A DNA stretch of 53,945 bases from Aeromonas rivuli (GTDB taxonomy: Bacteria; Pseudomonadota; Gammaproteobacteria; Enterobacterales; Aeromonadaceae), in NCBI RefSeq assembly GCF_000820045.1, contig NZ_CDBJ01000022.1, positions 1-53,945 on the forward strand, read 5' to 3'. Shown piece after piece: positions 1 to 9,697 of this stretch; positions within the stretch are counted from its first letter, which is position 1; each line of letters starts with the position of its first letter. Both the position numbers and the translations under genes were made by a program. The notes under the pieces were generated by a model. It was given only the letters and a program-made list of their open reading frames with translations, was not told the origin of the DNA and made no database searches.

Positions 1-2
1 TG

Positions 3-1334
3 CTGGTGGGGGAGTCCACCACCGGGCCCGGCAACCTGGCCCTCGGCGTGGCCGAGACCGGACAGGGCACAGAACTCATGTATAAAACCATGGCCGAGGA
101 GATGCGCTTTGCCGGGTTCAACTGCATCCTTGGACCCTGCTGTGACGTCAACTTCAATCCCAGCTCTCCCATCATCGACAGCCGCGCCTTCGGCGACCGA
201 CCGGCCAAGGTGGCACTGCACTCGGCGGCGGCGGTGCGCGGCCTGCACCAGGGCGGGATCTGCGGCAGCGGCAAACACTTCCCGGGTCACGGGGATACCC
301 ATGGTGACACCCACAGGGAGATCCCCAGGGTCGACAAGTCCCTGAATGAGCTGCGCGAGCAGGATCTGCGCCCCTTCCAGGCGGCCATCGATGCGGGGGT
401 GGATCTGATCATGACCAGCCACATCCTCTACCCGCAGATAGATGCTCAACACCCGGCCACCTTGTCATCGATCATCTTGCAGGATCTGCTGCGCGACGAG
501 ATGGGCTTTGAGGGCATCATCATCTCCGACAGCATGAACATGGGCGCCATCGTTCATCACTACTCCCCCGCCACGGCGGCGGTGCAGGCGCTCAAGGCAG
601 GCATCAACATGATCATGCTCTCCGAGGAGCATTACGATCACAGCGACTCCTACCTCGACAAGCAGTTCGCCATGATCCACGGCATCATGGCCGCGGTGGC
701 GGCGGGGGACTTGGACGAGGCGCTGATCGATGCCGCTCTGGCGCGTATCGTCGCCTTCAAACTCGCCAAACTGGTGCCCATGGCGCTCTATCAAACCATC
801 GACATGGCCGCGAGCCAGAAGGTGGCCAACACTTGCGCCAACCAGGCGTTGACCTGGCTGCGTCAGGTGCCAGAGCTTGGCGAGGGGCCACTCCATGTGC
901 TCAATGCTACACCGGCCGCCAGCTATCACAACCTCACCAATCCCCGTGGCATAGGCCCCAATCAGCGCGAACCTGCCTTCGATCACTTCCTCGCAGCCCT
1001 GGACAACGGCACTCGCCTGGTGCGACCCCTGACCCTGGATCAGCTTGGGGCGGTGGGAGATGGCTGGCTGCTGGTGGTGACCGAAAATCACCCTCTGCCC
1101 GGCGAAGACTTCGCCCAAGAGGAGGCTCAGGCCCTGGTGCGCCGACTCAGCCTTGACGTCGAGAAACTGATCGTGGTGGCGCTGCGCAGCCCCTACGACC
1201 TGCTCGGTTATCCGGATGTGCGCTACTACCTGTGCAGCCACTCGGCCCGCCCCGAGAGCGCTCGCGCCGCGGCGCAGGTATTGAATGGCACCCTGGTGAC
1301 CCAGCAGAGCCGGGCGGTGAGCCTGGTCAGTTAA
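3..1334 (+). CDS. Glycoside hydrolase family 3 (beta-N-acetylhexosaminidase-like), 5' end cut off by the window
   Basis: The open frame runs off the left edge, so roughly the first 80-100 residues are missing; the GTG at base 6 is not a credible start. The GH3 barrel is recognisable from KHFPGHGDT (residues 90-98, counting from base 6), the following Asp-Thr-His that fits the acid/base loop of NagZ-type enzymes, and SDSMNM with the probable nucleophile Asp175. About 200 further residues form a C-terminal domain, which makes it larger than the compact cytoplasmic NagZ. The family hydrolyses terminal beta-linked sugars, often GlcNAc; the substrate here is inferred only from the loop type. The next gene encodes a secreted chitin-binding protein, but the two are not clearly one operon because a hairpin separates them. 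Confidence 0.85.
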   Translation: MVGESTTGPGNLALGVAETGQGTELMYKTMAEEMRFAGFNCILGPCCDVNFNPSSPIIDSRAFGDRPAKVALHSAAAVRGLHQGGICGSGKHFPGHGDTHGDTHREIPRVDKSLNELREQDLRPFQAAIDAGVDLIMTSHILYPQIDAQHPATLSSIILQDLLRDEMGFEGIIISDSMNMGAIVHHYSPATAAVQALKAGINMIMLSEEHYDHSDSYLDKQFAMIHGIMAAVAAGDLDEALIDAALARIVAFKLAKLVPMALYQTIDMAASQKVANTCANQALTWLRQVPELGEGPLHVLNATPAASYHNLTNPRGIGPNQREPAFDHFLAALDNGTRLVRPLTLDQLGAVGDGWLLVVTENHPLPGEDFAQEEAQALVRRLSLDVEKLIVVALRSPYDLLGYPDVRYYLCSHSARPESARAAAQVLNGTLVTQQSRAVSLVS

Positions 1335-1346
1335 GTTTTTGCTTTT

Positions 1347-1366
1347 CCCGCCATGAGAATGGCGGG
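1347..1366 (+). terminator. Hairpin after the GH3 gene
   Basis: Eight-base arms CCCGCCAT and ATGGCGGG with a 4-base loop lie 13 bases after the stop codon. The T-tract is weak, so this may be an imperfect intrinsic terminator. Confidence 0.5.
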
Positions 1367-1446
1367 GGATTTCTCCTAGGAGTCTGTGGTTGGGAGCTCA
1401 TGGGCGATTGCCCAGTTATTAATGGACTAATACGAGGGTTCGGGAT

Positions 1447-3636
1447 TTGAAAACCACCATGAAAATAGTGTCGGCAACCGTGTTGCTGGTATTGGCTGCC
1501 CCCGCCTTGGCGGCGAAGGGCGGTACCCAGGATTTCCTGGATGCACTGCGCAACTTTGAATCAGGTATCAATCCGGCACTGGCCGATTTCTATCTGCAAA
1601 ACCTCGACAACCCCGTCTACACCTATGCCCAGGTGACGGCGCCGGGTCGTCTGGTGCGGGATTGCTCCACCGGCACCATGCTCTCCGAGCCGACCACCAT
1701 CAGCGGCTTCTTCAACAAGCTGGGGGTGGGCAATATTTATAACTCCTCCACCCCGACGAATGCGGCCATGTTCAGGACCATGCAGTACAACTCCTTGAAC
1801 GCGTGGGGCTTTATCGGTTATCAGTTGGGTGAGGCCGTGTTGATCGATGCCGGCTACTACAGTCCGAAACAGGTGACGGTAGATGGCAAGGAGTACGACA
1901 GCTTCTACATGTTCGTGCCGGATTCCACCTGGGCGGGTTGCAAGACCGAAGCCCTGGCCGAGATCGAGGGCTCGGGCGGCAACAAGGTCTATGTGACCGA
2001 TGTCAACCGCTGGCAGGGCACCTTCGTCGGCAAGAATGGCATCAACTCCCTGGCCGACTTGCGCCTGCCCGAGAAGCAGGAGCTGGTGATGCGCGATGCC
2101 ATGCACTTCAACTATCAGGTGATCAGCAAGCTGCTCAAGGACGCCAACATGACCTGGGCCCAGGCCCTTGCCAAGAGCTGGCCCGACACCGATGACAATG
2201 GTCAGCCTATTCAGGTGCAGGCCACCATGTCCGGCATCCTGGCCGCGGCGCATCTGCGTGGCGCCTGGGGCGTGGGCTCCCTGCTCACCAAGAACCAGAT
2301 CACCTGCGATGAACTCGGTACCTGCATCACCAAGTACGTCTACAAGTTTGGTGATTACAACAGCCTGTTCGATACACCGGGCAACAGCACGACCCAAGGC
2401 TCGCCCTATGATGAGGTGCTGACGGCGGGCTGGGGCAATGACACCGTCATCACCGGCGGTGGCAAGGATCAGATCCTGCTCAACGAGCAGGCGAACGGTT
2501 TGACCACGGTCAACGACTTCACGGTCGGCGACGATCTCATCGTATTGCGTGGCTGGAGCATGGCCGAACCCTTGGCCGATCTGGTCATTGGCGATGTAGC
2601 CGATGGCGCCGAGTTGCAATTCGCCGGTCAGCGGGTGGTGCTCAAGGGAGTCAGCGCGGCCTCTGTGCAGGCCAATCCGGCCGCGGTCATCACCAAGTCC
2701 GACATCTATACCCTGGCCTGGAACTCGGGCAAGCAGGTGGTGCAGGGCTTCGATCCGGCGGTCGACAAGATAGCGGGCAGTGCCGGTATCGGCTTCAAAC
2801 ACCTGAAAGCCTATGAGACGGCCACCTCGGTGGTGATGGGCCCGCAGGCGGAAGATGGCGGCATCTACTCCTCCTACGAGCTGGTGGGACTGACCCTCAA
2901 CGACATCAGACCCGAGATGTTCAGCAATGTCACCGGCAGTTACGATCGCCTCGGCTACATAGTGCCGCTCAGCTCGCTGAACTGGGGCTGGAACATGACG
3001 CTGGTGGCCAATCGCTTCGATCCGGCCAAGACGGTCATCACCACTCCGAGCAATCAGCCGGTGCCCTTCTCCGGCATCAAGCTGACTCAGGAGGGGAGTG
3101 ATGTGGTCATCACCCTGGTGGAGCCTTATGCCAAGGGCGATGCCAAGAAGATAGTGCTGAAGAACACGGCGGTGAACACCATCACGGCCGCCAACTTCGC
3201 CGGCTTTAGCGGTAATTACAGCGAAGCCACCATCGACATCCCTGTCTTCTTCGACATCAGCGTCAACATAGGGGCGGGCGGTACTGTCTCCCCTGCACCG
3301 GCGAACGGCATTTTGAAAGGAAAAGGCGGCACCAACTTTACCGTCACCCTGCTGCCCAATACCGGTTACAAGGTGAAATCCCTGAGCGTCGATGGGGTGG
3401 CTCAGGCCGTGGCCGGCAGCTACACCTTCAATGCCTTGAATGGTGCTCATAGCCTGTCGGTCAGCTTCGAACCTGGCAGCAGCACCACCTGCCCGGCGAA
3501 CTGGGCAACCGGCTCCGTCTACACCACGGGTAACAAGGTGACCTACAACGGCAATATCTATGAGGCCAAGTGGTGGAGCAGCGGTAACCTGCCCACGGCC
3601 GGGGATCCCTGGAAGCTGATTGGCCCCTGCAGCTAA
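1447..3636 (+). CDS. Secreted modular protein: lysozyme-like domain, RTX-like repeats, chitin-binding module (CBM5/12)
   Basis: A 729-residue exported protein. A TTG start is chosen because GAGGG sits 8 bases upstream; the ATG four codons later would be too far from it. Residues 1-22 form a signal peptide ending in ALA. The N-terminal region has ALRNFESG (possible catalytic Glu38), GFIGYQLGEA and a later NGINS element, a pattern I associate with secreted lysozyme/transglycosylase-like domains. Around residues 315-370, GWGNDTVITGGGKDQIL resembles RTX/calcium-binding repeats. A beta-rich repeat domain precedes the last 45 residues, which form a CBM5/12 chitin-binding module with paired Cys and aromatic Tyr/Trp residues (AKWWSSGNLP). 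Likely role: binding chitin or other GlcNAc polymers outside the cell. Activity of the N-terminal domain is unproven. Confidence 0.75.
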   Translation: MKTTMKIVSATVLLVLAAPALAAKGGTQDFLDALRNFESGINPALADFYLQNLDNPVYTYAQVTAPGRLVRDCSTGTMLSEPTTISGFFNKLGVGNIYNSSTPTNAAMFRTMQYNSLNAWGFIGYQLGEAVLIDAGYYSPKQVTVDGKEYDSFYMFVPDSTWAGCKTEALAEIEGSGGNKVYVTDVNRWQGTFVGKNGINSLADLRLPEKQELVMRDAMHFNYQVISKLLKDANMTWAQALAKSWPDTDDNGQPIQVQATMSGILAAAHLRGAWGVGSLLTKNQITCDELGTCITKYVYKFGDYNSLFDTPGNSTTQGSPYDEVLTAGWGNDTVITGGGKDQILLNEQANGLTTVNDFTVGDDLIVLRGWSMAEPLADLVIGDVADGAELQFAGQRVVLKGVSAASVQANPAAVITKSDIYTLAWNSGKQVVQGFDPAVDKIAGSAGIGFKHLKAYETATSVVMGPQAEDGGIYSSYELVGLTLNDIRPEMFSNVTGSYDRLGYIVPLSSLNWGWNMTLVANRFDPAKTVITTPSNQPVPFSGIKLTQEGSDVVITLVEPYAKGDAKKIVLKNTAVNTITAANFAGFSGNYSEATIDIPVFFDISVNIGAGGTVSPAPANGILKGKGGTNFTVTLLPNTGYKVKSLSVDGVAQAVAGSYTFNALNGAHSLSVSFEPGSSTTCPANWATGSVYTTGNKVTYNGNIYEAKWWSSGNLPTAGDPWKLIGPCS

Positions 3637-3679
3637 GGTGGCATCAACCAGCATCAGGTGATGGCAATCACCCCTATGA

Positions 3680-3710
3680 AACAGGCCCCGCTTCGGGGCC
3701 TGTTCTTTTT
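3680..3710 (+). terminator. Intrinsic terminator between convergent genes
   Basis: Perfect 11-base arms AACAGGCCCCG and CGGGGCCTGTT around a CTT loop, followed by CTTTTT. It ends the chitin-binding gene and lies just before the converging LysE-type gene. Confidence 0.9.
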
Positions 3711-3730
3711 GATGGCGTTGCCGCAGGGGC

Positions 3731-4342
3731 TTATCCGAGCTGTGCCAGCAGCTCGCCGAGCACCGGCACCACCGAGAGGACGAGCAGGAGTGCCATGGTG
3801 TAGTTGAACCACCGGCGGGCCTGGTCATGTTGTAGCCAGCGTTTTAGCAGGGAGCCAAACAGCATCCAGATGCCGACACTGGGGAAGGAGACGATGAAGA
3901 AGGTGAGGGCTATGGTGAGATTCTGGCTGTAAAAGCTCGCACCCACAGTGGTGAATGCGGCAATGGCGCCGGTGGCAACCACCCAGGCCTTGGCATTGAC
4001 CCACTGGAACAGGGCCCCCTTGATGAAGGAGAGCGGTTGCTGTTGCTCCTTGCCCGTCGCCATCCCGGCCGAGCGGGCGATCAACCAGGCGAGATAGAGC
4101 AGATAGAGGGTGCCTGTGACCTTGATAAGCAGATGCAGGTCAGGCCACAGGCGAAACAGCTGGCCAAAGCCCAGGCCAACCAGCAACAGCATGATGGCGA
4201 AACCGACGCAGATCCCGGCCAGCAGTGGCAAGCTTCTCCTGACACCGAAATTGAGCCCCGAGGTCATCACCATGATGTTGTTGGGGCCGGGGGTGATGGA
4301 GGATGAGATGGCAAACAGCACCACGGCGTAGAGGTAATCCAT
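3731..4342 (-). CDS. LysE/RhtB-family amino-acid exporter
   Basis: A 203-residue integral membrane protein with about six hydrophobic segments, the usual size for the family. The N-terminus carries the family signature SSSITPGPNN after the first helix. LysE/RhtB proteins export amino acids or related small molecules across the inner membrane by proton antiport; the substrate cannot be read from sequence. The start at MDYLYAV is supported by AAGGA 7 bases upstream. It is a single gene, converging on the chitin-binding protein gene and separated from mscK by that gene's terminator. Confidence 0.88.
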   Translation of the reverse strand: MDYLYAVVLFAISSSITPGPNNIMVMTSGLNFGVRRSLPLLAGICVGFAIMLLLVGLGFGQLFRLWPDLHLLIKVTGTLYLLYLAWLIARSAGMATGKEQQQPLSFIKGALFQWVNAKAWVVATGAIAAFTTVGASFYSQNLTIALTFFIVSFPSVGIWMLFGSLLKRWLQHDQARRWFNYTMALLLVLSVVPVLGELLAQLG

Positions 4343-4475
4343 GACAGCATCCTTTTAATAGTCCTTTTTGAATCCATTAGATGGGGGCCCATTTCGCAAA
4401 TGCAATGGTGGCGCCTGTCCTGGCATTGATTGCTGAGGCGCGGGCAAGCCATGGCATGACCCGCTGAACGGCCAC

Positions 4476-4508
4476 AAAAAAGGGAGGCCCTGCAGCAGGG
4501 CCTCCCTT
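4476..4508 (-). terminator. Intrinsic terminator of mscK
   Basis: Very strong hairpin with 14-base arms (AAGGGAGGCCCTGC and its complement) and, on the minus strand, a T-run complementary to the A-run at 4476-4481. Confidence 0.9.
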
Positions 4509-4531
4509 GGTCAGTGATCCACCCGTCAGGA

Positions 4532-7500
4532 TCAGACGGCTTTGCCATCTTCACGGGGGAGGGCGGGGTGAGAGGCAATCTTCTGCTCGTCCCCTTGCAG
4601 GTTCTTGATATAGACATCCATCTGGTTGAAGGAGATGTCTATGCCATTCTCCTTGAACAGGCGGTCTATGGTGCGGTTGAGCTCATCGATGGCGGGGTTG
4701 CGATCGCCGAGTTCACTCACGAAGAAACGCAGCTCATGATCCAGGGTGCTGGCGCCGAAGGTAAGGAAGTAGACCAGGGGTTCGGGATCCTTGAGCACCC
4801 GACTGTTCTCCTGGGCAGCCTGCTTCAGCAAGGTACGGGTCAGCTCCAGATCCGAGCCGTAGGCAACCCCGACCCGGGCGATGACCCGGGTGACGGTATC
4901 GGACAGGGACCAGTTGATCAGCCGCTCTATCATCAGCTGCTGGTTCGGGATGATCACCTCTTTGCGGTCAAAGTCGGTGAGGGTGGTTGAGCGGATCCGG
5001 ATCTTGTTGACCGTGCCGGATATGGTGCCAATGGTGACCGTATCGCCGATCCGCACCGGGCGCTCGAACAGTATGATGATGCCGGAGATAAAGTTGGAGA
5101 CTATCTGCTGCATACCAAAGCCGATACCGACCGAGAGCCCCGCGGCCAGCCACTGCAACTTCTCCCACTGCATGCCGAACATGGCCAGTGAGGTGAGGGT
5201 ACCCACCCCAATCAGCACGTAGTTGAGCATGGTGGTGATGGCGTAGGCCGAGCCCTGGGCCAGCTTGAGTTTGGAGAGTACCAGCACCTCCAGCAGACCG
5301 GGCAGGTTGCGGGCCAGGGACCAGGCGACCCCCAGCAAGAAGAGGCCGGTGAGGACATCGCTCAGGCTGACGGGATATAGCACGGCATTGGCGCCAGTTC
5401 CCTCACTCTTGTGCCAGAGCACCACGCTATCGAGGTAAGTAAATACCGCGATAAGATCGGACCAGAGCCAGTAGAAGGCGACCCCGAAGATGCCAAGCAG
5501 CACGATGCGGGTCAGGCGCAGGGATTGCTGGCTCACCTCTTCCAGTGCCATGGGTTGCTCTTCGATGGCGTCGCCCCCTTCCGCATCTTCTTGCGCCCTG
5601 TGCTCACGCTTGGCCACGGCACGGCGCCAGGCGAGACGGCGGGCTGCCAGTTCCAGACCGCGCAGGGCGGTACGATAGACCAGGCTCCATATCAGCAAGA
5701 GATAGAACGACTCGATGAGCCGGCCGGTCAGCTTGAGTGCCGTGTAGTAGTAACCAAACAGCACCAGGCCTATCAGCACTATGGGGGTGAGCAGTAGCAG
5801 GAAGGAGAGCATCGACTGCAACATGCTGACACCGCTCTTGATCCTGGCCCTGAACAGGGGATAGAGCATCCAGGCGGTGGCGCCCAGCAGGATCAGGGTC
5901 AGCGCCTGGCCCAGGGCGTCATTGCCCAGGGTCGAGGGCTCGATCACGGCCTTGGTCGACAACATGATGAGTGGCATCAAGGTGAACCAGAGATAGCGAA
6001 AATGCTTGCGCTTGCTCGCCAGCTCTTCCCTGGGCAGTCGGAAGTGACTCTCGGCGATGCCCCCCGGGCGCATGACCCCGAGATAGACGCTAAATACCAG
6101 ATAACCCAACGCCAGATTGAGGGTGATCTGCATGGTCAGGTTGATGCTGAGCAGACCATTGTAAGCGAGCAGCAGCCCGGCGGCGCAGATGAAGAGGGCG
6201 CCCGGCAGGGAGAGCAGGGTCATCATCAGCAGCGCCTTGGGAGTGTGCAACTGGCTGTCCTGACGGAAACGACCAAGATCCTTGTTGATATTCTGCAGGC
6301 GGGTCTTGATGGCCTGACGCTTCCACAGCAGCAGCCAGCCGATGACCAGCAGCGGCAGGGCCAGCAGGCTGACGGCAACCAGCACATCCAGCCAGGCCTT
6401 GGGGGTCAGGGTCCAGTCGCTGATCTGCTTGGCCACCTGGCTCGGCCAGGAGAGGAGCCATTTACTGTCGATTGGCTTGTTGCTGCTCACCCAGAAGATG
6501 TGTTGCTGCAGGGTCAATTCGATGGAGTTATAGATCCGTTTGATCTGCTGCTGGGTCAGCTGCAGGCTGATGGCGTTGGTCAACTGCGCATCGAGCTGGC
6601 GATTGAGCTGGTCGAGCAGCGAGATGCGGGTGTCGAGCAGGAGGGAGAGGTTCTCCCTGTCTTCGGCACTGACGGCCAGGCCACTGGTCTCGATCAGCTT
6701 GTCGAGGAACTGGTTCTTCTGGAACAGCTGATCCCGCTGCTGGCTCAGTTCGAATTGGGCAAGGTGCAGATCGGCTATCTGCTCCTCCAGGTTGCTGACC
6801 GCACTGGTGGGGGCCGCCTCCAGTTGCTGATAGAGCTGATACAGGATGCGGGAGAGCAGCAGGTTACCCTTGAGCATCTCAACCTGTTCATTGAGGTTGC
6901 GCTCGGTCTGAGTGCCCCGTTCGAGCCAGCTCTTGGCCTGCAGGTTTTTCTGCATCAGGGTGTTGAGATTATTGGTGGCGGAGATCAACTGCTTGCTGAG
7001 CTGGTGATTGGCCTCCTGCTCTTTCTGGATCAGCGGGTTGTTCAGACTGGCGACCAGCTCGCCAGTCTGCTCTGCGGTTTTTTCAGTGTTGCCGAGGCGC
7101 TTGCTACTGACTTCATTTTGCAAGGACTGCAGTTTCTGCTCTTCCAGTGCCAGGCGAGCGTTTTGATAATCCCGTTGCTTGACCGCGAGATCCTGCATGC
7201 TGGTTCTGTTATCCAGCTCCTTTTGCAGGTAGGCGAGTTGCAGGTCGAGCAGTGCTTGCTCCGCGTTGAGCTTGCCCCGTTCGGCACTGCTCACGGCATC
7301 CCCGGCATTGAGGCGGGAACGGATCTCCTGGCTACGTTGATACGCCTTGCTCATGGTGCTCTGGGCACGTTCTGGCAGGGTTTGCAGGTTGGTTATCTGG
7401 CTGGCAATGGTGCCGAGGGATTCCTGGGCATCCTGCATGCTGGCCATCACTTCTGGCTGGCGGCTCTCGAGTGCCTCCAGGCTCATGGTCGCATATTCTT

Positions 7501-7831
7501 GTGCGATCTGCTCCGGGCTCTTGCTCTTGTTTAGTTCATCGATCTTTGCCGAGATCTCCTTGAGATCCGAGGGGAGCGTCCTGAGACGTTGGCTCTGTAT
7601 CTTGGCCTTGGCATTCTCCTTGTCGATGCTGTCGAGCAGGGAGAGGGTTTCACTGAGAAACGTCTTGTCAGCCTGTTGGCTGACCGTCAGGTTGTCCGAT
7701 TTGGAGAGGGTCTCGAGCTGGCGCTGGATCGTTCCCTGTTGGGGAAGATCCTGAGCCAGGGCCTGGCCCACGGCGAGGGTGGAGAGCAGGCACAACAGAG
7801 TGGCGACTCGTTTGAACGTGAGTGAGAGCAT
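4532..7831 (-). CDS. mscK: Mechanosensitive channel MscK (KefA)
   Basis: About 1,100 residues, matching E. coli KefA/MscK in length and layout: a signal peptide (cleavage near ALAQ), a long coiled-coil periplasmic domain, a block of membrane segments from about residue 480, and a C-terminal MscS core. The core shows LQWLAAGLSVGIGFGMQQI, ILFERPVRIGDTV and STLDHELRFFV, nearly identical to KefA, and the pre-core stretch ARRLAWRRAVAKRE also matches. The family protects against hypo-osmotic shock; MscK gating also depends on external K+ in E. coli. The ATG at 7831 is preferred to one 7 codons upstream because GGA lies 7 bases before it and signal-peptide geometry is better. It is a single gene with its own terminator. 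Confidence 0.93.
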   Translation of the reverse strand: MLSLTFKRVATLLCLLSTLAVGQALAQDLPQQGTIQRQLETLSKSDNLTVSQQADKTFLSETLSLLDSIDKENAKAKIQSQRLRTLPSDLKEISAKIDELNKSKSPEQIAQEYATMSLEALESRQPEVMASMQDAQESLGTIASQITNLQTLPERAQSTMSKAYQRSQEIRSRLNAGDAVSSAERGKLNAEQALLDLQLAYLQKELDNRTSMQDLAVKQRDYQNARLALEEQKLQSLQNEVSSKRLGNTEKTAEQTGELVASLNNPLIQKEQEANHQLSKQLISATNNLNTLMQKNLQAKSWLERGTQTERNLNEQVEMLKGNLLLSRILYQLYQQLEAAPTSAVSNLEEQIADLHLAQFELSQQRDQLFQKNQFLDKLIETSGLAVSAEDRENLSLLLDTRISLLDQLNRQLDAQLTNAISLQLTQQQIKRIYNSIELTLQQHIFWVSSNKPIDSKWLLSWPSQVAKQISDWTLTPKAWLDVLVAVSLLALPLLVIGWLLLWKRQAIKTRLQNINKDLGRFRQDSQLHTPKALLMMTLLSLPGALFICAAGLLLAYNGLLSINLTMQITLNLALGYLVFSVYLGVMRPGGIAESHFRLPREELASKRKHFRYLWFTLMPLIMLSTKAVIEPSTLGNDALGQALTLILLGATAWMLYPLFRARIKSGVSMLQSMLSFLLLLTPIVLIGLVLFGYYYTALKLTGRLIESFYLLLIWSLVYRTALRGLELAARRLAWRRAVAKREHRAQEDAEGGDAIEEQPMALEEVSQQSLRLTRIVLLGIFGVAFYWLWSDLIAVFTYLDSVVLWHKSEGTGANAVLYPVSLSDVLTGLFLLGVAWSLARNLPGLLEVLVLSKLKLAQGSAYAITTMLNYVLIGVGTLTSLAMFGMQWEKLQWLAAGLSVGIGFGMQQIVSNFISGIIILFERPVRIGDTVTIGTISGTVNKIRIRSTTLTDFDRKEVIIPNQQLMIERLINWSLSDTVTRVIARVGVAYGSDLELTRTLLKQAAQENSRVLKDPEPLVYFLTFGASTLDHELRFFVSELGDRNPAIDELNRTIDRLFKENGIDISFNQMDVYIKNLQGDEQKIASHPALPREDGKAV

Positions 7832-7930
7832 AGGGGTTCCGTTGGTGACCATATGACGGGATGGGTCCGATCACTGATAAATTGCGCGAGATTCTAGCAC
7901 TCGCCTCGGTCATCAAGCAGAGGGGATGAT

Positions 7931-7960
7931 AAAAAAAAACGGCGCCCGCAGGCGCCGTTT
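7931..7960 (-). terminator. Intrinsic terminator of pykF
   Basis: Hairpin ACGGCGCC..GGCGCCGT followed on the minus strand by a run of nine T. It lies 17 bases beyond the pykF stop codon. Confidence 0.93.
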
Positions 7961-7977
7961 CATCGGTTCAGCACGGA

Positions 7978-9390
7978 TTAGAGTACGTGAACGGAGGCAG
8001 TGTTGGTGGTACCGCTCGGTACCAGGGCACCGGAGACCATGACGACCACATCACCCTTCAGACCCATGCCGCTTTGCAGCGCCGCGTCTTTGCCGATGCG
8101 ATAGAAATCGTCGGTGGAGGCGATGCTGTCAACCACATGAGCCACCACGCCTTTGGTCAGCACCAGCTGGGCAGCGGTCTTCTTGTTGGTGGTGATGGCC
8201 AGGATCCAGGCTGTCGGGAAGTACTTGCGAATGGCCTTGGCTGACTTGCCGCCTTCGGTCGCGACCAGGATCAGCGGGGCATCCAGCTTCTGGGAGGTCT
8301 CGACAGCGCCCTTGCAGACGGCTTCGGTGATGCGCAGCTTGTTGCTGTCATTGGCAGCAGACAGGTTGGACGGCATCACGGCGTCGGTACGTTCGCAGAT
8401 GGTGGCCATGATGGTCACGGCTTCCAGCGGGTACTTGCCCTTGGCAGACTCACCGGACAGCATGACGGCATCGGTACCATCCAGGATGGCGTTCGCCACG
8501 TCACCGGCTTCGGCGCGGGTCGGACGCGGGTTCTTGATCATGGAATCGAGCATCTGGGTCGCGGTGATAACGACTTTGCGAGCCTTGTTGCACTTGGCGA
8601 TGATCATCTTCTGGGCGAAGATCACTTCTTCAACCGGAATTTCGACACCCATGTCACCACGGGCGACCATGATGCCGTCGGAGACAGCAAGGATCTCGTC
8701 GAAGTTGTCCAGGCCTTCCTGGTTTTCGATCTTGGAGATGATCTGGATGTTCTCGCCACCGTGGGCTTTCAGGTGCTCACGGATTTCCAGCACGTCTTCT
8801 TGCTTGCGGATGAAAGATGCAGCAACGAAATCAACGCCTTGCTCACAACCGAAGATGAGGTCGCGCTTGTCTTTCTCGGCCAGGGCTGGCAGCTTGATGG
8901 AGACACCCGGCAGGTTGACACCCTTGTTCTCACCCAGGTCGCCGTTGTTGAGCACCTTGCAGATGACGTCACGCTCGGTGATTTCGATAACATCCATGCC
9001 GATCAAGCCATCATCAACCAGGATACGGTTGCCGACGCGCAGGTCGTTGGCAAAACCGGCATAGGTCACGGCGACCTTGTCTTGATTGCCGACTACGGTC
9101 TGATCGATGGTGAAGGTGAAGGTCTGGCCGGCGACCAGAGAGACATCGTTGCCACCTTCCAGCTTCATGGTACGGATTTCCGGACCCTTGGTGTCGAGCA
9201 GGATAGCGGCTTGCTGGCCGGTTTCTGCCATGACTTCGCGCAAGTTGTTGATGCGGCCGCCGTGTTCGGCGTAGTCACCGTGAGAGAAGTTCAGGCGCAT
9301 GACGTTCATGCCGGCATCCAGCATCTTGGCCAGCATTTCTTTGGATTCGGTCTTGGGACCTATGGTGCAGACGATTTTGGTCTTTTTCAT
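7978..9390 (-). CDS. pykF: Pyruvate kinase I (fructose-1,6-bisphosphate-activated type)
   Basis: 470 residues from the ATG at 9390, exactly the E. coli PykF length; an in-frame ATG four codons upstream (9402) is possible and neither start has a strong ribosome site. Near-identical blocks include [48 protein letters not shown], and [20 protein letters not shown], the active-site and Mg/K-binding segments. The C-terminus [19 protein letters not shown] is the type-I FBP-binding end. The enzyme converts phosphoenolpyruvate and ADP to pyruvate and ATP, closing glycolysis and consuming the PEP used by the PTS encoded further along. Two clean inverted repeats lie upstream in the promoter region. Confidence 0.97.
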   Translation of the reverse strand: MKKTKIVCTIGPKTESKEMLAKMLDAGMNVMRLNFSHGDYAEHGGRINNLREVMAETGQQAAILLDTKGPEIRTMKLEGGNDVSLVAGQTFTFTIDQTVVGNQDKVAVTYAGFANDLRVGNRILVDDGLIGMDVIEITERDVICKVLNNGDLGENKGVNLPGVSIKLPALAEKDKRDLIFGCEQGVDFVAASFIRKQEDVLEIREHLKAHGGENIQIISKIENQEGLDNFDEILAVSDGIMVARGDMGVEIPVEEVIFAQKMIIAKCNKARKVVITATQMLDSMIKNPRPTRAEAGDVANAILDGTDAVMLSGESAKGKYPLEAVTIMATICERTDAVMPSNLSAANDSNKLRITEAVCKGAVETSQKLDAPLILVATEGGKSAKAIRKYFPTAWILAITTNKKTAAQLVLTKGVVAHVVDSIASTDDFYRIGKDAALQSGMGLKGDVVVMVSGALVPSGTTNTASVHVL

Positions 9391-9435
9391 GTCAGTCTTC
9401 ATGGTTAAGGAGTTTCCGCCGAGTAATATACACCA

Positions 9436-9465
9436 GTTTCTGGATACTTTTTATGATCCAGAAAC
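9436..9465 (-). promoter_or_regulatory. Perfect 10-bp inverted repeat upstream of pykF
   Basis: Arms GTTTCTGGAT and ATCCAGAAAC are separated by 10 bases. A possible -10 element TATATT (minus strand) lies just downstream near 9427-9432, so the repeat would cover the -35 region of that promoter. Alternatively, if transcription starts further upstream, it would form a hairpin in the leader. An operator or leader structure is inferred; the repeat itself is exact. Confidence 0.45.
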
Positions 9466-9521
9466 AACGTTTTGAGCCAAAAATGCCTCATTTTGCGCGA
9501 TAACGTTTTCGTAGCCATAAG

Positions 9522-9538
9522 ATTTTAGGGCCTAAAAT
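9522..9538. promoter_or_regulatory. Perfect 8-1-8 palindrome upstream of pykF
   Basis: ATTTTAGG-g-CCTAAAAT, 120-150 bases upstream of the pykF start. Its symmetry suggests a dimeric regulator site. I do not recognise the regulator; it is not a Cra consensus. Confidence 0.35.
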
Positions 9539-9635
9539 AATGGCGTTTTTGGGGTCTAGCCCATACATGACAGATGCGTCACGGATCTGGCTGATGGGGA
9601 GTATGTAGTTAAATGACTAGCTGGCCCGACCTCTC

Positions 9636-9671
9636 CCCAGGCCGGCGAAAGCGTACTTTCCCCGGCCTGGG
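9636..9671 (-). terminator. Hairpin at the end of the fap operon
   Basis: Ten-base arms CCCAGGCCGG and CCGGCCTGGG, with an inner GAAAG/CTTTC stem, 27 bases beyond the fapF stop. No T-run follows on the minus strand, so it may stabilise the mRNA 3' end or act with Rho. Confidence 0.6.
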
Positions 9672-9697
9672 TGGGTGCGATAACCGCGATGTTGGTG

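Noticed and set aside
1561..3828. Long antisense open frame opposite the chitin-binding gene
   Set aside because: Rich in His/Gly/Arg/Gln low-complexity text typical of the antisense of GC-rich codons; no ribosome site, motif or coherent start. Similar long antisense frames over mscK, ptsI, sbcC, aceK, thrA and thrC were left out for the same reason.
9481..9520. Cra (FruR) site for pykF
   Set aside because: A GAAAACGTTATCG-like sequence exists but matches the consensus poorly; not enough to call.
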